Below the pieces are notes generated by a model. The model searched no databases and was not told where the DNA came from. It saw nothing but the letters and a program-made list of their open reading frames with translations. A stretch of DNA of 64,000 nucleotides from Streptomyces sp. MBT53 (GTDB lineage: Bacteria > Actinomycetota > Actinomycetes > Streptomycetales > Streptomycetaceae). The position numbers and the translations under genes are program-made. Where the stretch lies: NCBI RefSeq assembly GCF_016654115.1, contig NZ_JAEQAZ010000063.1, forward strand, positions 1 through 64,000, written 5' to 3'. This document shows positions 50,821-59,331 of this stretch, piece by piece (position 1 is the first letter of the stretch; each line of letters starts with the position of its first letter).

Positions 50821-51309
50821 TCAGTCCGCCGGGTGGCCCGGAGCGATGTCGTGGGTGTCGCCGAGGGTCAGCAGAGCCGTGTGGTCGCCCGAGCGGTTCT
50901 CCGCCGCTTCCGGGGCGAGCAAGAAACCGACGTGGTCGCCGCCGTCGATCCGGTTCTCCACGCGACCGACGAACCAGGCGGGGGCTTCGTCGAGGATCAC
51001 TGATCCGCCCGGCCCCCAGTGCCAAGTGACCTCGGCGAACTTGTCCGTACGATCGCCGGTCTCGCCGCCGAAGAGCTGGGCCAGCCGGTCCTGGTCACGG
51101 CGGAGGAGATGGACCGCGAGTCGTTCGGCGCGCTCGGCGACCCGGTACGTCCGGTTGGCCTTGGACAGCCAGACCATGAACCGCGCGGGTTCGATCGAGC
51201 ACTGCGAGGCGAATCCGACCAGGCAGCCGCCTCGCTCCCCGTCTGTCTCGGCGGTCACGACGTACATCGGGTAGTCGAGCAGGTCGGTGAAGGGATCGAG
51301 ATCGGTCAC
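50821..51309 (-). CDS. Flavin reductase-like FMN-binding protein
   Basis: A 162-residue split-barrel flavoprotein. YPMYVVTAETDGERGGCLVG, then FASQCSIEPARFMVWLSKAN, is the flavin-binding core of the flavin reductase family. It would supply reduced flavin to a partner. The GTG start at 51309 has CGGGAG nine bases upstream; a TTG at 51330 is less likely. A full-match SigB-type promoter lies about 115 bases upstream. Confidence 0.85.
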   Translation of the reverse strand: MTDLDPFTDLLDYPMYVVTAETDGERGGCLVGFASQCSIEPARFMVWLSKANRTYRVAERAERLAVHLLRRDQDRLAQLFGGETGDRTDKFAEVTWHWGPGGSVILDEAPAWFVGRVENRIDGGDHVGFLLAPEAAENRSGDHTALLTLGDTHDIAPGHPAD

Positions 51310-51402
51310 GGTGTTCGGCTCCCGCCACAAGAGATCGGATGTCGGCCAAGCGTTCCCCGGTTCCGTGTGCCGGTCGGTTCACGACGCGCGGGGCACTGAC
51401 GC

Positions 51403-51427
51403 GGTACGACCGGAGTAGCAGGGGTAC
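51403..51427 (+). promoter_or_regulatory. Possible SigB-type promoter for the AI-2E transporter
   Basis: GGTA, 15 bases, GGGTACCCG, sharing the palindromic GGGTACCC with the opposite promoter. It is about 55 bases upstream of the ATG at 51482. Confidence 0.4.
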
Positions 51428-51448
51428 CCGGAACATCCGCGCCCATTC
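51424..51448 (-). promoter_or_regulatory. SigB-type promoter for the flavin reductase
   Basis: Minus strand: GAAT, 15 bases, GGGTACCCC, a full match to the -35 and -10; the discriminator ends CC instead of CG. Confidence 0.6.
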
Positions 51449-51481
51449 GAGGCCATGAGGCCATCTAGGAGAGCCGTCGCG

Positions 51482-52660
51482 ATGTCTGCGCAGTCCGAGC
51501 CCGAGTCCGCCCGGGACGAGCAGGGCGCTCCGGAAGGGACGGACGTGAACGGCTCCGCCCCCGGCCCGGCGGACGCCGTACAGGAGTTCCGGAAGGCGCC
51601 GCCGCAGCCCCCGCCCAGAGATTCACGCGGTGGACGCAGGCGGTCATGGGTGAGGGTGGGCTTCGCGCTGGGCCTGGGGGCGAGCCTGGCGTGGCTCGCC
51701 GTCCAGACCGTTCTGCGGGTCAGTTCGATGCTGACCCTGCTCCTGCTGGCCGTGTTCATCGCGATCAGCCTGGAGCCGCTCGTTGTCTGGTTCACGCGCC
51801 GGGGGCTGCGGCGCGGCTGGGCCGTCGCGATCGTACTGACGGGCTTCGTCGTCGTACTCGGCGGCTTCCTGGCTCTGGTCATCCCGCCGGTGGCCAAGGA
51901 GATCAGCGCGCTGGTCGACGCGGTGCCCGGCTGGCTGGAGCAGGTCCACGACCACCAGTCGACGATCGGTCGCCTGGAGGACCGCTACCACGTGGTCGAG
52001 AAGGCCAAGGAGCAGATCGGTTCGGGAGGCGGAGCGTCCGGCCTGGCGGGAGGCGTCCTGGGCGCCGGTCAGATGGTCCTGAGCACGGTCACGTCCACGG
52101 CGATCGTGATCACGGTGACCCTGTACTGCATGGCGGCCCTGCCGGCCATCAAGGAGTTCTGCTACCGCTTCGTCGCGGTCAGCCGCCGTGAGCGCGTCGA
52201 GGGCGTGGCCGAGGAAGTCATGAACCGCATCGGCAAGTTCATGCTCGGCAACCTCGTCACCTCGGGCATCGCCGGCGTGGCGACCTTCGGCTGGTGCGCG
52301 GCCACCGGCGTCCCGTACGCCGCCGCGCTGGGCATCTTCACCGCCCTCATGGACCTGATCCCGATCGTCGGCTCCACCCTCGCGGGAATCGTCGTCAGCC
52401 TGGTCGCGCTGTCGGTGTCCCTGCCCATCGCGATCGCGACCGCGGTCTTCTACGTCGTCTTCCGCGTCGCCGAGGACTACCTCATCGTGCCCAGGGCCAT
52501 GAAGTTCGCCGTGGACGTCCATCCGCTGGTCACCGTCGTTGCGGTTCTGGTCGGCGGGGCGCTTCTCGGCATCATCGGTGCCCTCGTCGCGATCCCGGTG
52601 GCCGTCGCCGTCGGCCTGGTCCTGGACGAGTACGTGTTTCCCAAGAAGGAACGGACATGA
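51482..52660 (+). CDS. AI-2E/PerM-family transporter
   Basis: A 392-residue membrane protein. A disordered Pro-rich N-terminus of 50 residues precedes about eight helices. LLLAVFIAISLEPLVVWFTR and the C-terminal segment PIVGSTLAGIVVSLVALSVS are typical of the AI-2E/YdiK family. Members export small molecules or drive Na+/H+ antiport; stress-linked actinobacterial members are uncharacterised. AGGAGAG precedes the ATG. Confidence 0.88.
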   Translation: MSAQSEPESARDEQGAPEGTDVNGSAPGPADAVQEFRKAPPQPPPRDSRGGRRRSWVRVGFALGLGASLAWLAVQTVLRVSSMLTLLLLAVFIAISLEPLVVWFTRRGLRRGWAVAIVLTGFVVVLGGFLALVIPPVAKEISALVDAVPGWLEQVHDHQSTIGRLEDRYHVVEKAKEQIGSGGGASGLAGGVLGAGQMVLSTVTSTAIVITVTLYCMAALPAIKEFCYRFVAVSRRERVEGVAEEVMNRIGKFMLGNLVTSGIAGVATFGWCAATGVPYAAALGIFTALMDLIPIVGSTLAGIVVSLVALSVSLPIAIATAVFYVVFRVAEDYLIVPRAMKFAVDVHPLVTVVAVLVGGALLGIIGALVAIPVAVAVGLVLDEYVFPKKERT

Positions 52661-52680
52661 CGGCCGCGGGGATTCCGGTT

Positions 52681-52705
52681 GCCTGAAATAGCATGAGATG
52701 GGTAC
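52681..52705 (+). promoter_or_regulatory. SigB-type promoter for the 52753-54815 unit
   Basis: GCCT, 15 bases, GGGTACCCG, a full match about 48 bases before the ATG at 52753. Confidence 0.65.
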
Positions 52706-52752
52706 CCGCACACGGAATCCCCGATCCCGATTACCCGAGGAGAGTGCCCCCG

Positions 52753-53097
52753 ATGGTCACCGTGTCCCTCACCGGAGCGTCCAGGGAGGATGCCGCCACC
52801 GTTTTCGGCGTCCTGCGGACGGCGTTCCCCACCGACCGCCCCTCCGACGACGTGCCGCAGGAACAGCCGGGCGACCGCTCCGCCGTGTGGAGCGCGGAGT
52901 TCGAGCCGACGCAGGAATGGATCCCGACCGGTCCGATGCCCCTGGAGGGGTCGGTCACCGCCACGCTGCAAGGCGACTACGTCGCAGTGGACCAGCTGTT
53001 CGAAGCCCTGAGCACCACGTTCGCCGTCGAACACTGGGGCGCCGCGTCGGGGGACCAGGAGAAGGAGGTCGACCTGCGGCTCGGGACGAAGGAGTGA
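52753..53097 (+). CDS. Conserved hypothetical protein
   Basis: A 114-residue soluble protein (VTVSLTGASREDAATVFGVL, then VTATLQGDYVAVDQLFEALS). Two similar beta-alpha halves suggest a ferredoxin-like fold. I recognise no named family. GAGGAGAG precedes the ATG. It is first in a unit with an LLM oxidoreductase and a HAD phosphatase under a strong SigB-type promoter. Confidence 0.7.
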   Translation: MVTVSLTGASREDAATVFGVLRTAFPTDRPSDDVPQEQPGDRSAVWSAEFEPTQEWIPTGPMPLEGSVTATLQGDYVAVDQLFEALSTTFAVEHWGAASGDQEKEVDLRLGTKE

Positions 53098-53152
53098 CGG
53101 TGACGAGGCGGGAGACCGTAGCGCGCGGGCGAACCACGAGGAGTTGAGCGGC

Positions 53153-54118
53153 ATGGTGCGGATCGGGTACACGATGATGACCGAGCAGGTCGGCCCACGA
53201 GAACTCGTCGACCATGTGGTCGGCGCCGAGCACGCGGGCTTCGACTTCTCGGTCACGTCCGACCACTACTTCCCCTGGCTGGAATCCCAGGGCCACGCCG
53301 CCTACGCGTGGAGCGTACTCGGCGCCGCCGCACAGGCCACCGAACGCATCCCCCTCATGACCTACGTGACCTGCCCGACCACGCGTTACCACCCGGCGGT
53401 CGTCGCCCAGAAGGCCGCCACCCTGCAACTCCTCTCCGAGGGCCGCTTCCGCCTCGGTCTGGGCTCTGGCGAGAACCTCAACGAGCATGTGGTGGGCGGC
53501 GGTTGGCCCGCCGCCCACGTCCGGCTGGAGAAGCTGGAGGAGGCCGTCGAGATCATCCGCGCGCTCCTCGCGGGGGAGAGCGTCAGCCACCACGGCGCCC
53601 ACTTCGACGTGGAGAACGCCAAGGTGTGGGATCTGTCCGACACGCCTCCGCCGATCGGCGTCGCCGTCTCCGGCGACAGCTCGTGCGAACTCGCGGGCCG
53701 GCTGGCCGACTTGCTGATCGCCACCGAACCCCGGCCGGAACTGATCTCCGCGTTCGACCGCCACGGCGGCACGGGCAAGCCCAAGGTCGGCCAACTGCCC
53801 ATCTGCTACGACGTCGACCGCGATGCGGCGATCGCCCGCGCCCACGACCAGTTCCGCTGGTTCGGCGGTGGCTGGCCGGTCAACTCCGAACTGCCCGGAC
53901 CCGCCGCGTTCGAGGGCGCCACGCGGTTTGTACGGCCCGAGGACGTGGCCGAGTCGATTCCGTGCGGCGACGACGTGGAGGCGGTCGTCGAGGCCGTACG
54001 ACCGTATGTGGATGCGGGGTTCACCGAGGTCGCCCTCGTGCAGATCGGCGGGGAGCACCAGGTGCCCTACTTGGAGTGGGCCGAGCAGAAGCTGCTGCCC
54101 GCCCTGCGGGAGTTGTGA
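53153..54118 (+). CDS. LLM-class F420-dependent oxidoreductase (TIGR03557-like)
   Basis: A 321-residue TIM-barrel enzyme. RIGYTMMTEQVGPRELVDHV, then FSVTSDHYFPWLESQGHAAY and GLGSGENLNEHVVG match the F420-dependent G6PDH-like branch. It is similar in layout to the product of 21794-22750. GAGGAG lies upstream of the ATG. The substrate is unknown. The HAD phosphatase follows after seven bases. Confidence 0.9.
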   Translation: MVRIGYTMMTEQVGPRELVDHVVGAEHAGFDFSVTSDHYFPWLESQGHAAYAWSVLGAAAQATERIPLMTYVTCPTTRYHPAVVAQKAATLQLLSEGRFRLGLGSGENLNEHVVGGGWPAAHVRLEKLEEAVEIIRALLAGESVSHHGAHFDVENAKVWDLSDTPPPIGVAVSGDSSCELAGRLADLLIATEPRPELISAFDRHGGTGKPKVGQLPICYDVDRDAAIARAHDQFRWFGGGWPVNSELPGPAAFEGATRFVRPEDVAESIPCGDDVEAVVEAVRPYVDAGFTEVALVQIGGEHQVPYLEWAEQKLLPALREL

Positions 54119-54125
54119 GCGTGTG

Positions 54126-54815
54126 ATGACGGCGAAACGTGCTGCGATCTTCGACGTCGACGGAACGCTTGTCGACACCAACCACCTGCATGTCGTGACC
54201 TGGTGGGAGGCGTTCAGGCAGGCGGACCGCCACGTCTCCATGCGGGACATCCACCGCGCTGTGGGCCTCGGCGGCGGCGACCTGCTCGACCACCTGCTCG
54301 GCGACGGCGACGGCGCCGGCGACGACCGCGATCCCGATGAGGACGCGCAGGTCGTCGCGGCCCACCACGCCCTGTACGCCACGTACTTCGAGCGGCTCCC
54401 GGCGCTGGACGCGGCGGGTGAGCTGCTGCGCGCGCTGGCCGGTAGGGGCTGGGCGATCGTCCTGGCGACCTCGGCGAGCGGCGCGGAACTCTCCGCGCTA
54501 CGCCGTGCCATCGACGCGGACGACGTCATTCTCGGGGCGACCAGCGCGGACGACGTCGCCGAGGGCAAACCCGCGCCCGACCCCGTCCGGCAGGCCAGGG
54601 AGCTGGCCGATGTACCGAGCGAACGGGCCGTGTTCGTCGGTGACACGGTCTGGGACATGAAGGCCGCGGTCCGGGACGGAGTCGTTCCGGTGGCGGTGCT
54701 GTCGGGCGGGATCCCGCGCGCGGATCTGGAGAGCGCCGGTGCTCACGCCGTGTACCGGGATCCGGCAGACCTGCTCGGCCGCTTGGACTCCAGCGTCTTC
54801 GCCGACAAGGAGTGA
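54126..54815 (+). CDS. HAD-superfamily phosphatase
   Basis: A 229-residue HAD hydrolase. Motif I is IFDVDGTLVDT with the nucleophile Asp near residue 10, motif II is VLATSASG, motif III Lys is in EGKPAPDP, and motif IV is VFVGDTVWDM. The helical cap lies between residues 17 and 85. It resembles phosphoglycolate or sugar-phosphate phosphatases. Probably co-transcribed with the LLM enzyme. Confidence 0.9.
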   Translation: MTAKRAAIFDVDGTLVDTNHLHVVTWWEAFRQADRHVSMRDIHRAVGLGGGDLLDHLLGDGDGAGDDRDPDEDAQVVAAHHALYATYFERLPALDAAGELLRALAGRGWAIVLATSASGAELSALRRAIDADDVILGATSADDVAEGKPAPDPVRQARELADVPSERAVFVGDTVWDMKAAVRDGVVPVAVLSGGIPRADLESAGAHAVYRDPADLLGRLDSSVFADKE

Positions 54816-54858
54816 CCCGGTCCTTCGGACACCGTCGAGGCCGACGAAGCCAGTCACC

Positions 54859-55086
54859 TCACCGAGACTTCGGCGGATTGGCCGGGCGGCCCGCAGCGGC
54901 GTCGGCGCAGCCTGCCATCCAGTGCCGGGACGGTTCCCTTCCGCTTCGTGTGACGTACTCCTCGCACACGGTTGATTCGTCCTGGCCGGCCCTGTAGCCC
55001 TCCTCGTACTGCTGCCGGTAGCTGTTCTCGCACCCGGACACCAGCAGCAAGGGAACGACCAGAAGGGCAACCATGAACCCCTTCAC
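54859..55086 (-). CDS. Small secreted lipoprotein
   Basis: The N-terminus has a signal helix and lipobox (VALLVVPLLLVSGC), then a 55-residue mature part (YRQQYEEGYRAGQDESTVCE) with a Cys pair that may form a disulphide. Starts GTG 55086 or ATG 55074 place the lipobox normally. ATG 55173 has a better ribosome site but would put about 30 extra residues before the signal. Confidence 0.6.
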   Translation of the reverse strand: MKGFMVALLVVPLLLVSGCENSYRQQYEEGYRAGQDESTVCEEYVTRSGREPSRHWMAGCADAAAGRPANPPKSR

Positions 55087-55186
55087 ACGCAAGGTGGAGC
55101 CGAACCGGCCGCACCGCGGTACGGCACCGGGCTCACGCCTGACGTGAAGAAACGGGAGGGTTCCGTCGTCCATGCGGCTCACCCTT

Positions 55187-56036
55187 CCAGAACACCCCTC
55201 CTACTGGAGCGGGTTCGCCTGGCGGTGAGGTGGCCGGGCGATACGCATGGCGTGCTTGCCTTGCGGCTCCGGACGGGCGTAAGGCGGCAGTCACCGGGTA
55301 ACCGGAGCGCGATGGCGGGGGCGGCGCACTGCCTGGGGAGGTCGCGCGCCGCTCCCCGCCGGACTTTTCCGGCGCTCTTCGTCATCTTTTGCGGCTGTGG
55401 CTTCTACGTCCCCGGCTAGTGCCGGGGTGGAGTGGACAGCGACGTTCGAATGCCGTGCAAGGTCTTCCAGTGCGTCATCCGCCGACTTCGGCACCTGTTC
55501 CACATGGTCCCCATGGTCCCCGCTGGTCGCAGCGTTGCCCTGCAGGGCAACGCTGCACGGTAGAAGGGGAACGATGGGCGCACGCAAGTACGCATGGCCA
55601 AAGCGCGTGCGACCGGACATGATCCGGAACGCTTGGCTGAAAGTAACTTGGAGATGGGGTGTGGCGATCAGCGCGGGCGAAGTGGAGCTGGTCTCACGGC
55701 GACGGCAGCGTCATCATGGTCGACCGGATCACCATCTCAGCGCGATGTGACCCAGGGGATTTTGAGCATCAGTCGCTGGAACGGCCACTTCGGGGCGACT
55801 CTGTATGAGTGAGAACGGCCCTACTGGGCTGCTCGTAGCGAGGCGGGCAGCATTCGGTCCAGTTCCTCGTCGCTGAACGTCATGTCCTCGTTGAACTGCA
55901 GGGCTTGCTGTGCGTTCGAACCTGCTGGCAGTACTCATCGTCCTCCGATCGGACAGGCGCAGAGGAGCGTACAACCGAGAGCCACATGCTCGTCTTCAGT
56001 TCCACTCGCCGAAGGAGCTCCATCAACGGGCCCGGC
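55187..56036. other. Gene-poor region with decayed ORFs
   Basis: No frame shows consistent coding character. A minus-strand trace (FNEDMTFSDEELDRML, ending at a TAG near 55830) looks protein-like, but the ATG with a strong GGAGGACG site upstream is in another frame, so it is at best a shifted remnant. A plus-strand ORF from about 55574 (ATGGGCGCACGC, with GGGGAA upstream) is possible but unsupported. Confidence 0.35.
55529..55556. repeat. 28-bp perfect palindrome
   Basis: The half-site GCAGCGTTGCCCTG is followed directly by its reverse complement. Direct repeats of CATGGTCCC lie just upstream (55503-55520). It could be a cruciform, a recombination or dimer-protein site, or a terminator without T-run. 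Confidence 0.6.
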
Positions 56037-57089
56037 TCAGGTGAAGACGTGTGAGCGGAATGCATTCCGCACCTGTGTGAGTGGCTCGCGGTCACGGGTG
56101 AAGTAGAGCTTGTTGGTGAGTAGAGCCGCCCAACGGTCCTTGTCAGGAGAGATCCACATGCCCGTGCCCGTGAAGCCGTAGTGGACCCAGACGTCGTCGG
56201 TCTTGGGTGTGGTGCCCGGGGCCGGGTGCCAGAACAGGCCACGGGGCGGGGTGAGTTCGCCTGTGTGGAGCCGCAGGGATTCCTTGACCCAGTCGGGCCC
56301 GAATCCGGGTGACTGGCTCACTCGGGCCGGGGCCAAGAGGTAGCGCAAGAACGCGGCAAGGTTGTCGAGGACGGAGAACGCGCCCGCGATGCCGCACACT
56401 CCGCCCAGCAAGCGCGCGGAGAAGTCGTGTGCAGACCCCTTGAGATGGGTTTTCGTGTTGTCGTCGAGCTCGGTTGGTGCACAGCGGGCAGCGACACCAG
56501 CCGGCAACGGCCCGAAGCGGGTCTCCGCCATGCCAAGGGGTTGCCACACGCGGTCGGCTGCGAGTGCGTCAAGGCTCTGGCCGGAGAGGTGTTCGGCGAG
56601 GTAGCCCAGGATGAGGGCGGCGCGGTCGGTGTACTCCACGGCCTCGCCGGGCGGCCGGTGAAGGGCTTCGCGCAGGACGCCGTCGCGGACGTCCTGCGGA
56701 TCGGTGCCGTAGAGGTTCCTGAGGTTGGCCCGGAGGGGGGCGCCAGCGGTGTGGGTGAGCAGGTGACGTGCGGTCACCTGACCCAAAGGACGTCCGCTCA
56801 CCTCGGACCAGAAGTCGCCCAGCGGCGTGTCGAGTTGGAGCTTTCCGTCCTCGACGAGACAGCCGATGGTCGACCACACAGCGAGAATCTTGGTGAGGCT
56901 GGCGACGTCGAAGACCGTGTCGTGCCGCATCGGTTCGTCCGGCTGATCGGGATCCAGGACGCCTGCGGTGCCGCTGGCCAGGATCCCGAGGCTGTTGCCC
57001 ATCGCCCAGACAGCACCGGGGTAGACCCTGTCGCGGACCCCGTCATGGAGGAGCTGGTGGATGCGGTCGGTGTCGAGGTCGAGCGCCAT
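56037..57089 (-). CDS. Serine hydrolase of the beta-lactamase/esterase class
   Basis: A 350-residue class C beta-lactamase-fold protein without a signal peptide. The active-site SxxK is in FDVASLTKILAVW near residue 65, with the YxN-like element EYTDRAALILGY and a C-terminal HYGFTGTG corresponding to the KTG/HxG motif. More likely an esterase or peptidase than an antibiotic-inactivating enzyme. It lies 87 bases downstream of the glycosyltransferase on the same strand. Confidence 0.88.
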   Translation of the reverse strand: MALDLDTDRIHQLLHDGVRDRVYPGAVWAMGNSLGILASGTAGVLDPDQPDEPMRHDTVFDVASLTKILAVWSTIGCLVEDGKLQLDTPLGDFWSEVSGRPLGQVTARHLLTHTAGAPLRANLRNLYGTDPQDVRDGVLREALHRPPGEAVEYTDRAALILGYLAEHLSGQSLDALAADRVWQPLGMAETRFGPLPAGVAARCAPTELDDNTKTHLKGSAHDFSARLLGGVCGIAGAFSVLDNLAAFLRYLLAPARVSQSPGFGPDWVKESLRLHTGELTPPRGLFWHPAPGTTPKTDDVWVHYGFTGTGMWISPDKDRWAALLTNKLYFTRDREPLTQVRNAFRSHVFT

Positions 57090-57176
57090 GGTCTCCCGAT
57101 CGATCGTGGGCCGTGTGATGTCCCGTGGGTCAGCGTAGTGAGGCGCTGGTACGGATCTGACTGCGGCGCGGGCAAG

Positions 57177-58262
57177 TCAGATGAGCTGTTTGCCCAGGTC
57201 GGTGAGGGCGGCTGCAGTAGCGGTGAGGGGATAGCGAGCCGCGTTCGCGCGGCCTGCGGCCTGGAGTGCCGGGAGCAGGCCAGGTGTGGTGCGCAGTCGG
57301 GTGAGGTCATGAGCGAGGACCGCCGGGTTGGTGAAGTCGGTGCTGTGGCCACTCACGGCAAGGACGTCGCTCAGTCCGGGGACGGGCTGGTAGATGACCG
57401 GCAGTCCGCAGGCTTGGGCTTCGAGGGCGACGAGCCCCATGGCTTCGAGCGTGGTCGACGGCATGACTAGGGCGTCGTGGTCGGCGAAGGCGTTCCACAG
57501 CTGTGGGCGGTTCAGCCAGCCGAGATATCGGACGTGGACCTTGAGCAGACGCAGGAGCGGGGTCAAGGTGCGGAACTGGTGGGGCGGTGCGGCGATGCTC
57601 AGTTCGACTGCCTCGATCGCGGGCAACGCGCGCAGGAGGGTCTCCATGCCCTTTTCGGAGGTGAGGCGTCCGGCGTAGAGCAGCCGTAAATGTCCGGCTG
57701 GACGTCGCCCGGGACGGGGTGGCGGGTTGGTCAGCAGGTGGTCAGGGACGCCCCACGGAATGTTCGTGATCTTCCGGCGATTGGTGGTCGGTACGAGCTT
57801 CAGCAGTCGATCAGCCATGGCGCCGGTGGGGACGACGATGGCGTCGGCGGCGCGGGTGCTCTCTCGCAGGACTCGAAGTTGGTCGTTGCGGGCTTCGGCG
57901 AAGAGCAGGTCGGTGCCGTGGACGAGTGCGATGCGTGGGCGGGTGGGCAGCGCGCGGATCAGGGCCGGTGTGCCGCCGAAGGTGAGGTGCTGGAGGTGGA
58001 GCACATCGATGTCCGCCGGATCGATGAGCTGGGACAAAGCCCTGCGCAGTGCGTTGACGTACAGGGCGAACGGCGGCCCGGACAGGCACTTGCCCGGCAC
58101 GTCCAGCAACTCCAGTCCCGCAGGCAGACGTGGTGGACGAGGCCGCGGGGCGAGCATGAAAGCGCGGGCAGGGAGGCCGGTACAGAGGTCGAGGAAGAGC
58201 TCGACGCTTCCGCCGGCGCTACCGAAGGGCAGGTCGAGGGCGGTCGCGACCAACGGGCTCAT
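57177..58262 (-). CDS. GT4-family glycosyltransferase
   Basis: A 361-residue retaining glycosyltransferase of the GT-B fold. The N-terminal Gly-rich loop (FGSAGGSVELFLDLC) and the C-terminal donor site (LLYAGRLTSEKGMETLLRAL, then PSTTLEAMGLVALEAQACG with the EX7E motif) are clear. GGAGG lies before the ATG, which overlaps the upstream dCTP-deaminase-like gene by four bases. It is in a tightly coupled cluster with nucleotide-type enzymes, so the acceptor may be a nucleoside or nucleotide product. Confidence 0.9.
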   Translation of the reverse strand: MSPLVATALDLPFGSAGGSVELFLDLCTGLPARAFMLAPRPRPPRLPAGLELLDVPGKCLSGPPFALYVNALRRALSQLIDPADIDVLHLQHLTFGGTPALIRALPTRPRIALVHGTDLLFAEARNDQLRVLRESTRAADAIVVPTGAMADRLLKLVPTTNRRKITNIPWGVPDHLLTNPPPRPGRRPAGHLRLLYAGRLTSEKGMETLLRALPAIEAVELSIAAPPHQFRTLTPLLRLLKVHVRYLGWLNRPQLWNAFADHDALVMPSTTLEAMGLVALEAQACGLPVIYQPVPGLSDVLAVSGHSTDFTNPAVLAHDLTRLRTTPGLLPALQAAGRANAARYPLTATAAALTDLGKQLI

Positions 58263-58795
58263 GTTGTACCTCCGGCGAGTTCTTCGTAGAGGCGGGAGAT
58301 GTCGATGCCTGCGGTCGCGGTGTATTTGAGGCCGTGCAGTTGGTAGCTGGCCGGGGTGCCGAGGCAGTGGAGGAAGACGAGCTTGCCGAAGGTCATCCGG
58401 GGATGGACCCGGACGGGTCTGGCGGCCCGGATCTCCAAGGTCCAGTGGATGGCGTGGCCTTGGTGACCGAGTGGGGCGGAGACATGGACCCAGATGCCGA
58501 GCGCGCCGATGGTGCGGTCGCCGTTGAGGAACTGGGCGTACGTCTCTGATCCGGTTCGTTCGTGCGTGACGCCGAGGTAGAGCACCCCGGGCTGCAGGAC
58601 CATTCCGGATGCGGGGATGGTGGTCTCGGCGTACGGGGTTGGAGCCGCGGCGTCCAGGTCGGTGTCGCAGATGCGCAGGGTGTCGCCGAGGCACCAGTCG
58701 TAGGCGTTGGGGGAGAGGCGGGCCGGTTCGTACGGCTCGATGGTGATCTCACCTGCGGCTCGGGCGGCGGCGATGCCGGGTCCGGTGAGGATCAC
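58259..58795 (-). CDS. dCTP-deaminase-fold protein B (retains catalytic Glu, lost RSSxxR)
   Basis: A 178-residue trimeric dUTPase/dCTP-deaminase-fold protein. The proton-relay Glu is kept (HWTLEIRAA), but the phosphate-binding element normally reading RSSxxR is GDRTIGALG, with both Arg positions and the Ser replaced. GTG 58795 overlaps the stop of the other copy (GTGA), and VILTGPGI aligns with its start. A longer open frame upstream is not used. Probably works with copy A. Confidence 0.8.
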   Translation of the reverse strand: MILTGPGIAAARAAGEITIEPYEPARLSPNAYDWCLGDTLRICDTDLDAAAPTPYAETTIPASGMVLQPGVLYLGVTHERTGSETYAQFLNGDRTIGALGIWVHVSAPLGHQGHAIHWTLEIRAARPVRVHPRMTFGKLVFLHCLGTPASYQLHGLKYTATAGIDISRLYEELAGGTT

Positions 58796-59331
58796 GAGGC
58801 CACCGTCCGAAGTTTTGTCACGTCGCGCCAGTAGCCGGAGGGCTGTGGCCCGGCCGCCGCCTGGTACTTGCCGCGGTACAGGGCGATCGGGCCGACGGAG
58901 GCGAAGAACATGATCTGTCCGATCCTCATGCCCGTGTAGATGCGCAGGGGGCGGATCGGTGTGAGCATCAGGGTCCACTGGCCGTGGAAGCCGATGTCTC
59001 CGATGGGGGCGGTGATCTCGACGAACAGGCCGAGTCGTCCGACCGAGGAACGGCCAAAGAGCAGCGGGACGATCGTGTCGGAGCCGACCTCTTCGAGGGT
59101 GTGACCCAGGTACAACTCGCCGGGCTGGAGGACGTATCCGTCCGGGCCGATCGTGAACTCGCGGGTGGGGTTGGGCTGATGGGCGTCCAGGACGTCGGCG
59201 GTGTAGGTGAGCAGAGTGGGGCCGAGGCGGACGTTGTAGCTGTTCGGGTTGACCTGGTCGGGGGCGAAGGGGGTGATGCGAAGGCGGCCGTCCTGGGCGG
59301 CTGCGGTGATCTCGGGGCCTGTGAGAATCAT
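58792..59331 (-). CDS. dCTP-deaminase-fold protein A (retains RSSxxR, lost catalytic Glu)
   Basis: A 179-residue dCTP-deaminase-like protein. Compared with E. coli Dcd from memory, the triphosphate site is intact (FGRSSVGRLGL), as is the Lys-Tyr near the C-terminus (RGKYQA), but the position of the catalytic Glu138 reads Met (QWTLML). On its own it should bind a nucleotide but not deaminate it. It overlaps the 5'-nucleotidase gene (ATGA) and copy B (GTGA). Confidence 0.82.
   Translation of the reverse strand: MILTGPEITAAAQDGRLRITPFAPDQVNPNSYNVRLGPTLLTYTADVLDAHQPNPTREFTIGPDGYVLQPGELYLGHTLEEVGSDTIVPLLFGRSSVGRLGLFVEITAPIGDIGFHGQWTLMLTPIRPLRIYTGMRIGQIMFFASVGPIALYRGKYQAAAGPQPSGYWRDVTKLRTVAS

Noticed and set aside
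55729..55974. Minus-strand ORF with a strong GGAGGACG site (81 codons)
   Set aside because: The start is excellent, but the codon pattern is poor in this frame while a protein-like stretch lies in another; at best a shifted remnant.
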